49,635 nt of DNA from Allobosea sp. ASV33 (GCF_016428755.1 NZ_JAELTI010000032.1:1-49635); one strand, 5' to 3'; numbered from the stretch's first letter, positions 5,941 through 14,741 are shown. Translations and numbers: made by a program. The notes: generated by a model from the sequence alone, not told the origin.

Positions 5941-7965
5941 CTAGAGCATCCAGCCCGCGCGCTCGCCATCGACGATCGCATCGGTGACGAGCCGCGGCGT
6001 CCGGCAATCGCCGACGAGATGCAATTCGGCTGAGCTCGCCGCCAATGCGACGGCAAGCGCGCTCGAGGCTTCCTGACCCATGCCGAGGATGACGGTGTCG
6101 ATGCCGGCCAGCGTCGTCGCTTTCCCGGTATAGCGGTCGCGAAGCGCAATCGTCGTCTCGCCGATCGCTTCAACCAGCAGGTTCGGCAGAACCTGCACGC
6201 CCTTCGGCCGCAGGCGGCGGTAGAAATCCGGGACATGGTCCGGATGGAGCGCCGCGCCCGCATGGAGAAAGGGCGTGACGATGGTCACTGCCTTGCCGAG
6301 ATCGGCCAGATGCTCCGCCGCGTAGGCGGCAGAAAGGTGAGGGTCCTCGTCGATCACCACGACCGAGCGGCCGATGGCCTCCGGCCGTTCGAACACGTCC
6401 CAGACGGTGAGGACATGCTTGCCGCCGAGCCCGGCGATCGGCGCCTCGCCCTGGCGCAGGCTGGAGCGCCCGTCGCGGCGCGGGGTCGAGCCGGTCGCGA
6501 GGATGATCGCCTCGAACCCGGCGAGCAGGTCCGGAGTCGCCTGCGTGCCAAGGCGGATATCAAGCTGGTACTTGCGTAGCATGTGCTCCTGCCAGCGCGT
6601 GATCTCGGCGAAGGCGTAGCGGCTCTTCATCTGCGCCGTCATGCGGTTCTGGCCGCCGAGCTGGTAGTTAGCCTCGAACAGCACGACCTCATGCCCGCGC
6701 TCATGGGCGACGCGCGCTGCGGCCATGCCGGCCGGGCCGCCGCCGACCACGGCGACGCGCTTGCGGCGACCGGCCGGCTTCATAGTGCCGATGCCGAGCT
6801 GGCGCTCGCGACCAACCGCGACATTGTGGACGCAGCCGATGCCGCGGCCCTGGTCGAGCCCCATCAGGCAGGCCTGGTTGGAATAGGTGCAGTAACGGAT
6901 GTCCTCGACCGCGCCGCCTTGCGCCTTGTTCGGCCATTCCGGATCGGAGATCAGGGCGCGCGCCATGCCGATCATATCGGCCTGGCCGGACGCCACGATC
7001 TCCTCGGCGACCGCCGGCGAGGGGATGCGCGAGACCACGCAGATCGGCAGCTTGGCGGCCGCGCGGATTTGTCCGGCGACATCCGCGAACTGAGCTTCCG
7101 GTGCGCCCATGTCGGAAATCCAGCCGGGATAGGCGGCCGAGGTCAGGCCGCTGATGTTGAGATAGTCGACCGCGCCGGTCGCGGCGAGGCGCGTGGCGAT
7201 CTCGATCGACATCGCGGGGTCGATGCCGTTCGGCAGGTCGTCATAGGCGTTGAGCCTGACGCCAATGACGAAGCCGGTGCCGCGCTCCCGGCGGATGCGG
7301 GCGATGCTCTCGGTCAGGAAGCGGCAGCGGTTCTCCAGGCTGCCGCCATAGCGATCGACACGCAGATTGGTGTTGGGCGAGAGGAATTCGTGCAGCAGAT
7401 AGCCTTGCGAGGCGAAGAGCTCGACGCCGTCGCCGCCGGCCTCCGCGACATTGCGGGCGGCGGCAGCGAAGGTCTCGATATATTCCTCGATATCGGCGAT
7501 CTCCATCGCACGCGGGATCTCGCGGGTGCGCGGGCAGGGCAGGGCCGAGGGGGCGAAAAGCGGGATATTGTAGCTCTTCACTCCGGGCGAATGGAGCTGG
7601 CGACCGCTGGCATTGAGCTGCGAGACGAAGCGCGCGCCATGGGCGTGCACTCCATCGATCAGGCGCCTGTAGGCCGGTACCAGTTCGGGATCGTCGATCC
7701 GGTCGAGCGTGCCGAGCGGACTGGTCTCCAGTGCGCCGCCCCAGGTTGCCTGCCGCTTCCAGGACGGCGGGAACAGGAAATTCGACATCACGATCAGGCC
7801 GGCGCCGCCCTTGGCGCGCTCGACATGATAATCGATGACGCGCTCGACGGCGGAGCCATAACCGGGCGAGAACACCACCGCATGCGGCGCCATGACGATC
7901 CGGTTGCGGAGCGTTATCGGGCCGATCTTCAACGGGCTGAAGAGATGGGGAAACGGCCCGTTCAT
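5941..7965 (-). CDS. OYE-family flavoenzyme, 2,4-dienoyl-CoA reductase-like
   Basis: A 674-residue three-domain protein of the FadH/trimethylamine dehydrogenase type. An FMN-binding TIM barrel occupies residues 1-350 (FSPLKIGPITLRNRIVMAPH, GGDGVELFASQGYLLHEFLS, RYGGSLENR). Then come an iron-sulfur segment and an FAD/NAD(P) part with a Rossmann motif (VAVVGGGPAGMAAARVA) and ILATGS. Such enzymes reduce conjugated double bonds of acyl-CoAs or related enones. The usual four-Cys cluster pattern is altered: Cys359, Ser362, Cys366, Cys378, with serine at the second ligand. AGGAACG precedes the ATG at 7965, only 10 bases after the hydratase stop, so it is in one operon with the two genes upstream. 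The substrate is not clear. Confidence 0.85.
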   Translation of the reverse strand: MNGPFPHLFSPLKIGPITLRNRIVMAPHAVVFSPGYGSAVERVIDYHVERAKGGAGLIVMSNFLFPPSWKRQATWGGALETSPLGTLDRIDDPELVPAYRRLIDGVHAHGARFVSQLNASGRQLHSPGVKSYNIPLFAPSALPCPRTREIPRAMEIADIEEYIETFAAAARNVAEAGGDGVELFASQGYLLHEFLSPNTNLRVDRYGGSLENRCRFLTESIARIRRERGTGFVIGVRLNAYDDLPNGIDPAMSIEIATRLAATGAVDYLNISGLTSAAYPGWISDMGAPEAQFADVAGQIRAAAKLPICVVSRIPSPAVAEEIVASGQADMIGMARALISDPEWPNKAQGGAVEDIRYCTYSNQACLMGLDQGRGIGCVHNVAVGRERQLGIGTMKPAGRRKRVAVVGGGPAGMAAARVAHERGHEVVLFEANYQLGGQNRMTAQMKSRYAFAEITRWQEHMLRKYQLDIRLGTQATPDLLAGFEAIILATGSTPRRDGRSSLRQGEAPIAGLGGKHVLTVWDVFERPEAIGRSVVVIDEDPHLSAAYAAEHLADLGKAVTIVTPFLHAGAALHPDHVPDFYRRLRPKGVQVLPNLLVEAIGETTIALRDRYTGKATTLAGIDTVILGMGQEASSALAVALAASSAELHLVGDCRTPRLVTDAIVDGERAGWML

Positions 7966-7975
7966 CGTGCCGTTC

Positions 7976-8779
7976 CTAGCCGGGGAACTGCCTGAAATCG
8001 GGCTGGCGCTTCTCGCGATGCGAGGCGAGGCCCTCGACAACTTCCGGCCCGCCGAAGCCGAGCATCTCCAGCGCCAGCGAGGCGTCGAAGCTCGGCCCCA
8101 TCATGCGTAGCCAGTTGTTCAGCGCGTATTTGGTCCAGCGGATGGCGCTCGGCGCCCCATCGGCCAGCCGCGCGGCGACCGAGACCGCCTTGTCCTGCAA
8201 TTCGGCATCCTCGACCGCGAGCGAGATCAGGCCGATCTCCTCGGCCTTCTCTCCGGTCAACGGATCGCAAAGCAGGAGATAGTATTTCGCCTTGGCCATG
8301 CCGCAGAGCAGCGGCCAGATGATCGCGGCATGGTCGCCGCCGGCGACGCCGAGGCGGGTATGGCCGTCGACGATCTTGGCCGTCTTCGCGGCGATCGAGA
8401 CATCGGCGAGGATGCCGGCGACCAGGCCGGCGCCGACAACCGGGCCGTGCATGGCCGAGACCAGCGGTTTCGAGAAGTTGATGATGTTGTAGACGAGGTC
8501 CTTGGCCTCGCGCCACATCCGGGCGCGCTCCTCATGGGTCGCGATCATCGCCTCGACCACGTCGAGATCGCCGCCGGCCGAGAAGCCGCGACCGGCGCCG
8601 CAGAGGATGACGGAACGGACGCTGGGGTCGGCATCGATCTTCGACCAGACATAGGTCAGTTCGGTGTGGCCGATGGCATCGAGCGCGTTCAGCCGCTCCG
8701 GGCGGTTGAGAGTGAGGCGCAGCACGCCCTCGGCCGGGCGGTCGAAGAGAATGCGCTGATAGCCGGAATAGTCGCTCAT
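7976..8779 (-). CDS. Enoyl-CoA hydratase/isomerase (crotonase family)
   Basis: A 267-residue crotonase-fold protein. The two oxyanion-hole peptides are clear: [13 protein letters not shown] near residue 62 and [13 protein letters not shown] near residue 108. Downstream, [20 protein letters not shown] occupies the position of the second catalytic region; it lacks the paired Glu of classical enoyl-CoA hydratases, so isomerase, hydrolase or another crotonase reaction is possible. It sits between an SDR (upstream) and the OYE-type reductase (downstream) on the minus strand with short gaps. This fits a small beta-oxidation accessory operon acting on unsaturated acyl-CoAs. Confidence 0.88.
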   Translation of the reverse strand: MSDYSGYQRILFDRPAEGVLRLTLNRPERLNALDAIGHTELTYVWSKIDADPSVRSVILCGAGRGFSAGGDLDVVEAMIATHEERARMWREAKDLVYNIINFSKPLVSAMHGPVVGAGLVAGILADVSIAAKTAKIVDGHTRLGVAGGDHAAIIWPLLCGMAKAKYYLLLCDPLTGEKAEEIGLISLAVEDAELQDKAVSVAARLADGAPSAIRWTKYALNNWLRMMGPSFDASLALEMLGFGGPEVVEGLASHREKRQPDFRQFPG

Positions 8780-8808
8780 GATCCGTCGTCCTGTTGGCCC
8801 GTGTGGGC

Positions 8809-9588
8809 TCAGATGCTGCGCTTGGAGGTGATGCCGCCATCGACCGTGACGATCGTGCCCGAGGTGTAGCCGGAGCGCGAGGAGGCAAGGAAGACGAAGA
8901 GGTCGGCGACCTCGCGTACGGAAGCGGGGCGGCCGAGCGGGTAGTGCTGGAGATACTCGGTATGGCGCTCGGCGTCGCCGAGGCGGGACTGCGCGCGCGC
9001 CTTCAGCACCTTATAGATCCGCTCCGTCGCGACCGGGCCGGGATTGATACCGAGCACGCGGATGCCGTCCTCCAGGCTGCGCCCGCCGATCGCGCGAGTG
9101 AAGGCCATCAGGCTCGCATTGCCGGTCGAGCCGGCGACATAGTCGAAGTCGAAATTCTCGCCGCCATTGCCGATATTGTTGAGGATGACGCCGGCGCCGC
9201 GCGCTTTCATCACCGGATAGATCGCGCGTGTCAGGTCGATATAGCCGAAAACCTTGAGCTCCCAGCCGGAGCGCCATTTCTCCGCGTCGACCGTCCAGAG
9301 ATCGCCGCCCGGAATCGCGCCTGCATTGTTGACGAGGACATCGATGTCCGGCACCGCGGCCGCCACGGCTTCGGCCGCGCCGGGCGCCGTCAGGTCGAGG
9401 GGCTGGATGCGGATATCGACGCCGTGGCTGTCGGCGAGTTCCTTTTGCAGAGCGGCGAGGCGTTCGCCCGAGCGCGCCACCAGATGCAGGTCGGCGCCTT
9501 CCTCGGCGAAAGCATGGGCCAAGCCTTCGCCGATGCCTTGCGAGGCCCCCGTAATGACGACGCGCTTGCCTCTCAGAAACAGATCCAT
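8809..9588 (-). CDS. SDR-family oxidoreductase with atypical active site
   Basis: A 259-residue short-chain dehydrogenase. The cofactor motif VVITGASQGIG near residue 10 and DVLVNNAG near residue 85 are standard. The catalytic stretch reads NNIGNGGENFDFDY then VAGSTGNASLMAFTRA, in which the position of the usual YxxxK lysine appears to be Asn and the nearest Tyr is seven residues before it. NPGPVATERIYKVL and the C-terminal FLASSRSGYTSGTIVTVDGG are normal. It belongs to a recognisable SDR subgroup with this altered site. It is the first gene of the minus-strand operon with the hydratase and the OYE-type enzyme, and diverges from the TetR gene. The start at 9588 is chosen because an upstream extension has no SDR character. 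Confidence 0.85.
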   Translation of the reverse strand: MDLFLRGKRVVITGASQGIGEGLAHAFAEEGADLHLVARSGERLAALQKELADSHGVDIRIQPLDLTAPGAAEAVAAAVPDIDVLVNNAGAIPGGDLWTVDAEKWRSGWELKVFGYIDLTRAIYPVMKARGAGVILNNIGNGGENFDFDYVAGSTGNASLMAFTRAIGGRSLEDGIRVLGINPGPVATERIYKVLKARAQSRLGDAERHTEYLQHYPLGRPASVREVADLFVFLASSRSGYTSGTIVTVDGGITSKRSI

Positions 9589-10002
9589 GGCACTCGTTCC
9601 ATCCCCTCGATCCGATTGCGGCCAGGCGCAGGAGCGAGCGTCGCGGAAGCATCGATCCCATGGGCGGATTGGAACCGCGCTTCCGGGATGATCGGGACGC
9701 CGCCTCGCTCTTCTGGGCCGTCTTGGTTTTGGCCGGTCCTGCCTCCGGCTGGGCCATCGGTTCGGGTGGCCTGACGGGACTGTAGGGCAGGTACCCTGCA
9801 GCAACAAGACAAACTATCGTTTGGTTGAAAAATGACTCGCTTCGCCGCGCCGGCTGCGCTCAAACTGGGCAAGCCCTCAGCTTGATCCTTGAATCAAGGA
9901 CGGGTAGTGACTCAAAGGTGGCCAGTCGCCGAAGCGGCGGACTATCGCCATGAACGGACGAATGTTTTGGCCTCCGCAAGCCAGGGACGGACCTGATTCA
10001 GG
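9589..10002. other. Divergent regulatory region between SDR operon and tetR
   Basis: 414 bases without a gene. It contains the palindrome at 9810-9823 and an AT-richer patch (about 9805-9840) likely to hold promoter elements for both directions. I see no RNA gene. Confidence 0.6.
9810..9823. promoter_or_regulatory. Candidate TetR operator (CAAAC-N4-GTTTG)
   Basis: CAAAC-TATC-GTTTG, a perfect 5-bp-arm palindrome in the divergent region between the SDR operon and the TetR gene, the classic place for an autoregulatory operator. It closely resembles the PsrA consensus known from Pseudomonas. Confidence 0.6.
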
Positions 10003-10632
10003 ATGAAAGCGCGCAGCTCGAAGAACGCCGCCGGCTCCAGTGTTGCGGATAATGCGAAGCAAAGTCCCATGCGCGGTGAAATCCTCGATGCCGCCGCCGA
10101 GATCATCGTCCGCCAGGGCTACGAGGCCTGCACGATGCGCGCCGTCGCGGCGCTTGTCGATATGAAGGCGGGCAGCCTCTACTATCATTTCAAATCCAAG
10201 GACGAGATCGTCGAGGAAATCCTCAACCAGGGGATCGAGACCCTCTACGACTTCGTTCAGGAGACGATCCGCAAGCTGCCGCAGGAGGCCCCTTTCGCGG
10301 AGCGGGTCGAGGCGGCGGTGCGCGCGCATATTTCCAGCATGGTCGGCAAGGACCGGAAATACATGCACGTCTATGAGCATCTGCCGCCGATCATCAAACG
10401 CCGCAGCCGCAAGATGCGCGAGAAATATGCCCATCTCTGGCATGAGCTCTTTGCCGGCGGCGTTGCCGGGGGCGATGTCGATCCCGGCACCGATCTGGGC
10501 ATCCTCGTACCTTACTTCCTCGGCGGGCTGAACCGCGTTCCGGAATGGATCCGCGCCAGCGGCGCCGGTAGCGATGCGGTCGCCTCGCTGGCCACCGCCA
10601 CCGTGCTCAAGGGCATCGTCATCCGCCGCTGA
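10003..10632 (+). CDS. TetR-family transcriptional regulator
   Basis: A 209-residue regulator. The TetR HTH lies at residues about 25-72: GEILDAAAEIIVRQGYEACT, MRAVAALVDMKAGSLYYHF and KSKDEIVEEIL. The C-terminal ligand domain includes MHVYEHLPPIIKRRSRKMRE and GILVPYFLGGLNRVPEWIRA, a layout seen in acyl-CoA-responsive TetR proteins of the KstR2/FadR type. It is divergent from the SDR-hydratase-reductase operon and flanked by an acyl-CoA synthetase, so repression relieved by an acyl-CoA is the likely mode (inference). The palindrome at 9810 is its probable operator. An internal ATG at 10069 is a possible alternative start. Confidence 0.9.
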   Translation: MKARSSKNAAGSSVADNAKQSPMRGEILDAAAEIIVRQGYEACTMRAVAALVDMKAGSLYYHFKSKDEIVEEILNQGIETLYDFVQETIRKLPQEAPFAERVEAAVRAHISSMVGKDRKYMHVYEHLPPIIKRRSRKMREKYAHLWHELFAGGVAGGDVDPGTDLGILVPYFLGGLNRVPEWIRASGAGSDAVASLATATVLKGIVIRR

Positions 10633-10643
10633 GCGGGGAGTTC

Positions 10644-12581
10644 TCAAGCCGGAGGCGCGACCCGGCGGATCTCGTCGAGTGCCGCTTCGTTGTCGACCGA
10701 AGAGAGATCGCCAGCCGGTTGCCCGGAATAGAGGCTGCGGATCACGCGGCGCATCACCTTGGAGCTCTTGGTCTTCGGCAACATCGCGACGACATGGACA
10801 TGCGACGGCCGAAACGGCCGGCCGAGCCTGATGTCGATATGGGCCGAGACTTCCTTCGGGATATCGGCCCCGGTCTTGTCGGAGGGCACGACGAAGACGA
10901 CGAGCTTCTGGCCCTTGACGGGATCGTCGACGCCGATCGCCGCCGCTTCATTCACGCCGGGCAGCTCGAGCACGACCTCCTCGACCTCCGCCGGCCCGAG
11001 CCGCTTGCCGGCGACCTTGATGGTGTCGTCGGAGCGGCCGCGCAGCATGAAGCCGCCTTCGCGCAAACGGATGGCGAGGTCGCCATGCAGCCACAGGCCC
11101 GGCACCGCGCTCCAATACGTTTCGAGATAGCGCGCGTCATCCTGCCAGAACGACTTGGTCATTCCGACGAAGGGCTCGCGCACCGCGAGCTCCCCGACCG
11201 TCTCGCTGATGGGGTTGCCCTGCGGGTCGACGACATCGATCGAGACGCCGGGTGACGCCGTGTTGAAGGCGGTCGGCAGGATCGGCTTGACGATGACGCT
11301 CGACAAAAGCGCGCCCGAGACCTCGGTGCCGCCGGTATAGTTGATCACCGGCGCGAGATCGCGCCCGAAGTGGCGCTGATACCAGAGGAAATGCTCGGGG
11401 TCGATGCCCTCGCCGGCGGTGATCAGCAGGCGCACCGAGGAGAGGTCGCCCTTGGCCGCGAGCGCCTCATGCGCGGCAAGCCCACGGATCAGCGTCGGGG
11501 CAGAGCCATATTGCGTGACCTTGTGCCGCTCGACCAGTTGCGACATGCGCGACCAGTCGGGGAAATCTGGCGCGCCATCGTAGCAGACCAACGTCGCGCC
11601 CCGCATCAGCGTGGAGCAGATGATCAGCGCGCCGGCGATCCAGCCCATATCGGCCGGCCAGAAGAACACGTCGCCCGGCTTCACGTCGAAATGCACGGCG
11701 GAATCGTGGGCGATCTTGAGCGGCAGGCCGCCATGGACATGGACGGCGCCCTTCGGACGGCCGGTCGTGCCCGAGGTATAGATCACCATGAACGGGTCGT
11801 TGGCGCCCATCCGCTCGGCGGCGAAGCCCTTCGGCGCATCCTGCTCGACCGCGCTCCAGGCTTCCGACAGGGCGAATTGCGGGGAGTGCTCGATGGCGGC
11901 CTTCAGGATCACGCGCTCGACGGTCGGGAGCCGCTTGCAGGCCTCGATCACGACTGCGCTGGTGTCGACCAGCTTGCCGCGGCGATGGAAGCCGGCGGTC
12001 GCGATGATGGCGCGCGCCTCGCAGGCGCCCAGCCGCGAGACGATCGCGTCCGAGCCGAACCCGCTGAACAGCGGCACGACGATGGCGCCGAGATGGGCGA
12101 TCGCCAGGAAGGAGATCGTGGCCTCGACACCGCTTTCCATCAGCAGGCCGACTCGATCGCCGCGCCCGATGCCACGCACCTTGAGGCCGGCCGCGAAGCG
12201 CTCGACCCGCTGCCGCAATTCGGCATAGGTCACTTGCTTGACGCTGCCATCCTCGCTTTCGGCGATGACGGCCGGGCGGCTCGCGCCGCCGTCGCGATCG
12301 CACCAGGCGAAGACCGAGTCGGTCCAGTTCAGTTCGCCGCCGATGAACCATTGCGGGAACTGCTTGCCGCGCGAGAGGTCGGCATAGCGCTCATAGGGCT
12401 TCGACCAGACGATCCGGCAATAGTCGTTGATCACCTTCCAGTAGGCGGCGGGATCCTCGACCGAGACGCGCTGCAGGGCATCGAAATCCGCGACGCCGAG
12501 CAGGCGCGCGATCTCCGTGACATTCGCCTCCGCGATCTGCCGCGAGGAAGGCTGCCAGGCTTCGCCGGATGCTGCGTTCAT
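10644..12581 (-). CDS. AMP-forming acyl-CoA synthetase (acetyl/acetoacetyl-CoA synthetase-like)
   Basis: A 645-residue ANL-superfamily ligase that activates a carboxylic acid with ATP and CoA. It has the acetyl-CoA synthetase-type N-terminus (DPAAYWKVINDYCRIVWSKP), the P-loop VIYTSGTTGRPKGAVHVHGG, WPADMGWIAGALI, NYTGGTEVSG, the adenylate motif LWLHGDLAI with RGRSDDTIKVAGKRLGPAEV, and the C-terminal catalytic lysine region LPKTKSSKVMRR. Length and motifs place it with the acetyl/propionyl/acetoacetyl-CoA synthetases, but the chain length accepted cannot be read from sequence. It ends 11 bases from the TetR stop and diverges from the CitE-like operon. The intervening 421 bases carry two candidate operators. 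Confidence 0.9.
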   Translation of the reverse strand: MNAASGEAWQPSSRQIAEANVTEIARLLGVADFDALQRVSVEDPAAYWKVINDYCRIVWSKPYERYADLSRGKQFPQWFIGGELNWTDSVFAWCDRDGGASRPAVIAESEDGSVKQVTYAELRQRVERFAAGLKVRGIGRGDRVGLLMESGVEATISFLAIAHLGAIVVPLFSGFGSDAIVSRLGACEARAIIATAGFHRRGKLVDTSAVVIEACKRLPTVERVILKAAIEHSPQFALSEAWSAVEQDAPKGFAAERMGANDPFMVIYTSGTTGRPKGAVHVHGGLPLKIAHDSAVHFDVKPGDVFFWPADMGWIAGALIICSTLMRGATLVCYDGAPDFPDWSRMSQLVERHKVTQYGSAPTLIRGLAAHEALAAKGDLSSVRLLITAGEGIDPEHFLWYQRHFGRDLAPVINYTGGTEVSGALLSSVIVKPILPTAFNTASPGVSIDVVDPQGNPISETVGELAVREPFVGMTKSFWQDDARYLETYWSAVPGLWLHGDLAIRLREGGFMLRGRSDDTIKVAGKRLGPAEVEEVVLELPGVNEAAAIGVDDPVKGQKLVVFVVPSDKTGADIPKEVSAHIDIRLGRPFRPSHVHVVAMLPKTKSSKVMRRVIRSLYSGQPAGDLSSVDNEAALDEIRRVAPPA

Positions 12582-12800
12582 GATCTTGGCCTTCGATGCG
12601 AATGTGTTTGGGGTGGCTGTCGATCGCCGTGCCTTGCGGCAGCATGTGACCCTTCAGGCGGCTGGCGGGCTGGCGACCTTGATCCGAAACCTCAGCATCG
12701 TCTTCTCCCGCATTTCGCGCCTTCGTCTTGCCGGCGGAATGGTCGGCCGAGGGATGGAAGGCGGCGGCAACAATCGATGCATCAGCTTTAAGCCGACGCA

Positions 12801-12812
12801 TCTAACGTTTGA
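12801..12812. promoter_or_regulatory. Candidate operator TCTAACGTTTGA
   Basis: Near-palindrome with the same CTAAC and GTTTG half-sites as the N4-spaced operators but no spacer, as also at 28566-28575. It may be a variant operator or an independent TetR-type site. Confidence 0.35.
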
Positions 12813-12825
12813 AAGGTCCGAGCAT

Positions 12826-12859
12826 CCTATGCCTTTGGGTGGCATAGGCAAAACCTATG
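12826..12859. promoter_or_regulatory. CCTATG/CATAGG half-site cluster, LysR-box-like
   Basis: CCTATGCC (12826-12833) and GGCATAGG (12841-12848) form a perfect 8-bp inverted repeat with a 7-base spacer. CATAGG (12843-12848) then pairs with CCTATG (12854-12859) across CAAAA, giving a T-N11-A LysR-type box. The same CATAGG-N5-CCTAT pattern occurs at 39072-39087 beside a LysR gene. Confidence 0.45.
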
Positions 12860-13002
12860 ACGAAGTGCGCAAGCTTGTGTGCAGAGCCGGTTCCGTGATC
12901 ACTCGCTGGAACGAAACGGCCTTCCGGCCTCTCCCGATCGGCAGAACCCGATTCGTCAGCTCCGGCCAACAGCCGGCTAACCCGATCACCCCAAGCGGAC
13001 CC

Positions 13003-13869
13003 ATGCGCAGCCTCCTCTTCGTTCCTGCCGATTCCGAACGGAAGATCGCCAAAGCGATGGCGGCGACGGCTGACGGCCTGATCCTCGACCTGGAGGACGC
13101 TGTCGCGCCTGACAGCAAGGGCACGGCTCGGCGCCTCGCGGCCGAGACGCTGAGCCGCAGCGAGCGGCCCCATGTCGGTGTCCGCGTCAATGCGATCGAT
13201 ACCCCCTGGTACCTCGCCGATCTCCTGGCCATCGCGCCGGCCAAGCCTGCCTTCATCATGCTGCCGAAATGCGCGGGTGCGGCGGATGTCGCACGGCTGG
13301 CGCATCAGCTCGACCTCCTGGAGGCGCAAGCTGGCATCGCAGCCGGCAGCATCGGCATCCTGCCTCTGGTGACCGAAAGCGCTGCTGCGGTCCTGCGCTG
13401 CGATTTCGCCGGCGCCTCGCCGCGATTGATCGGCCTGTGCTTCGCGGCGGAGGACCTGTCGACCGATCTCGGCATCGCGCCGCGCTCGCCGGCTGGGCGT
13501 TATCGCGCGCCGATGCTGCTCGCGCGGGCGACCGTGCTCATGGCTGCCGCTGCGGCGGGCGTCCCAGCGGTCGATACGCCCTATCCCGTTCCGGCCGATC
13601 TCGACGGCTTGCGTCGCGAGAGCGCGGATGCGCTGGCGGACGGCTTTGCCGGCAAGCTCTGCATCCATCCCGGCCAGATCGACATCGTGAACGAGGTGTT
13701 CTCGCCCAGCGCCGCCGAGATCGATTGGGCGCACAAGATCGTGACGGCCTTCGAGGCGGCGCATGGCAGCGGCGTCATCTCGCTCGACGGCAAGATGGTG
13801 GACCGCCCGCATCTCGAGCGGGCGCATCGGCTGCTGCGCCGGGCCGCGCCGCTTCAAGCGGCAGAGTGA
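13003..13869 (+). CDS. CitE-like HpcH/HpaI lyase (citrate lyase beta / malyl-CoA lyase family)
   Basis: A 288-residue TIM-barrel lyase. MRSLLFVPADSERKIAKAMA and DGLILDLEDAVAPDSK open the fold; RVNAIDTPWY, FIMLPKCAGAADV, LPLVTES, CFAAEDLSTDLGI and GKLCIHPGQIDIVNEVFSPS are the expected motifs, with the Glu/Asp pair for Mg2+ in ES and EDL. Relatives cleave citramalyl-CoA, malyl-CoA, beta-methylmalyl-CoA or related 3-hydroxy-acyl-CoAs to acetyl-CoA plus a 2-oxoacid. It is the first gene of the plus-strand operon and is followed after 17 bases by an itaconyl/mesaconyl-CoA hydratase-like gene, which suggests a citramalyl-CoA-like step. The upstream extension of this frame is non-homologous; start taken at 13003. 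Confidence 0.88.
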   Translation: MRSLLFVPADSERKIAKAMAATADGLILDLEDAVAPDSKGTARRLAAETLSRSERPHVGVRVNAIDTPWYLADLLAIAPAKPAFIMLPKCAGAADVARLAHQLDLLEAQAGIAAGSIGILPLVTESAAAVLRCDFAGASPRLIGLCFAAEDLSTDLGIAPRSPAGRYRAPMLLARATVLMAAAAAGVPAVDTPYPVPADLDGLRRESADALADGFAGKLCIHPGQIDIVNEVFSPSAAEIDWAHKIVTAFEAAHGSGVISLDGKMVDRPHLERAHRLLRRAAPLQAAE

Positions 13870-13886
13870 GGGGAGCGGAGGCGGGC

Positions 13887-14741
13887 ATGGCTGACGCAAT
13901 CGACATCGCGCATCTGCAGAGCTGGGTCGGGCGCAACCAGTCCAACGGCGAGACCGTGACCAGCCTGCAAGCGGCGCAGCTCGCCGCTCTCTTCGACCGG
14001 GAGGCGCCGCCGCGCCAGGGCGATATCGTGCCCGGCCTCTGGCATTGGGCCAATGCCTTTCCGCCGCAGCGGCAATCCCTGATCGGGCCGGACGGCCATC
14101 CGGTGCGTGGCGGTTTCCTGCCGCCCGTGCCACTGCCGCGGCGGATGTGGGCGGGCGGTGACGTCACGTTCCTGCGCCCGATCCGGGTCGATGCCCTGCT
14201 GCGCCGCAATTCGACCATTCGCAGCGTCACGCTGAAAGAGGGCGGCAGCGGTCCGCTGGTCTTCGTCCAGGTTCAGCATGAAATCTCCGATCGCGAGGGG
14301 CCGGCGATCTCGGAGCTCCAGAACATCGTCTATCGCGACGATCCGGCGCCCGGCCAGCCGGCGCCAAAGGGCAAGCCGGCTCCGGCGGATGCCGATCACA
14401 GCCGGCCCTGGCATCCCGACGAGGTCGCGCTGTTCCGCTATTCGGCAGCGAGTTTCAACGGCCACCGCATCCATTACGACCTACCTTATGCGCGGGAGGT
14501 CGAAGGCTATCCGGGGCTGGTGGTGCAGGGGCCTTTCACCGCGACCATGCTGTTCGCCACCGTTGCCGAACAGGTCGAGCAACCTATTGTAAGCTTCTCT
14601 TATCGCGGGATGAAGCCGCTTTTTGCCGGTGATGCCCTGACCGTCGCGCTGAAGGCGACGGGCGAAGGGCAATACTCCGTCTGGACTGCGGACAGCACCG
14701 GCGAGATCGGCATGCAGGCCGAGGCGAAGGTGGCTCCATGA
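13887..14741 (+). CDS. Hot-dog fold acyl-CoA hydratase (mesaconyl/itaconyl-CoA hydratase-like)
   Basis: A 284-residue double hot-dog protein of the FAS1-like dehydratase/HTD2 group, which includes mesaconyl-C4-CoA hydratase. Its N-terminal domain has DIVPGLWHWANAFPP, VRGGFLPPVPLPRRMWAGGD and VTFLRPIRVD. The C-terminal domain has VALFRYSAASFNGHRIHYDL, where NGHRIHYD carries the hydratase-2-type His, then EGYPGLVVQGPFTATML. It is expected to add water to an unsaturated CoA thioester. A strong GGGGAGCGGAGG precedes the start. The stop overlaps the next hydratase gene in ATGA. It may act alone or with that protein. Order after a CitE-like lyase recalls the ich-ccl itaconate genes. Confidence 0.85.
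   Translation: MADAIDIAHLQSWVGRNQSNGETVTSLQAAQLAALFDREAPPRQGDIVPGLWHWANAFPPQRQSLIGPDGHPVRGGFLPPVPLPRRMWAGGDVTFLRPIRVDALLRRNSTIRSVTLKEGGSGPLVFVQVQHEISDREGPAISELQNIVYRDDPAPGQPAPKGKPAPADADHSRPWHPDEVALFRYSAASFNGHRIHYDLPYAREVEGYPGLVVQGPFTATMLFATVAEQVEQPIVSFSYRGMKPLFAGDALTVALKATGEGQYSVWTADSTGEIGMQAEAKVAP

Larger units (their letters stand above)
12582..13002. other. Divergent regulatory region, acyl-CoA synthetase / CitE operon
   Basis: 421 bases without a convincing gene. A CTAACGTTTG site lies at 12802-12811 and a cluster of three CCTATG/CATAGG half-sites at 12826-12859. The open frame extending upstream of the CitE-like start lacks family similarity. Confidence 0.6.

Noticed and set aside
12517..13002. 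N-terminal extension of the CitE-like protein
   Set aside because: The in-frame upstream 162 codons have no CitE homology, overlap the acyl-CoA synthetase start and carry candidate operators; the family start is at 13003.
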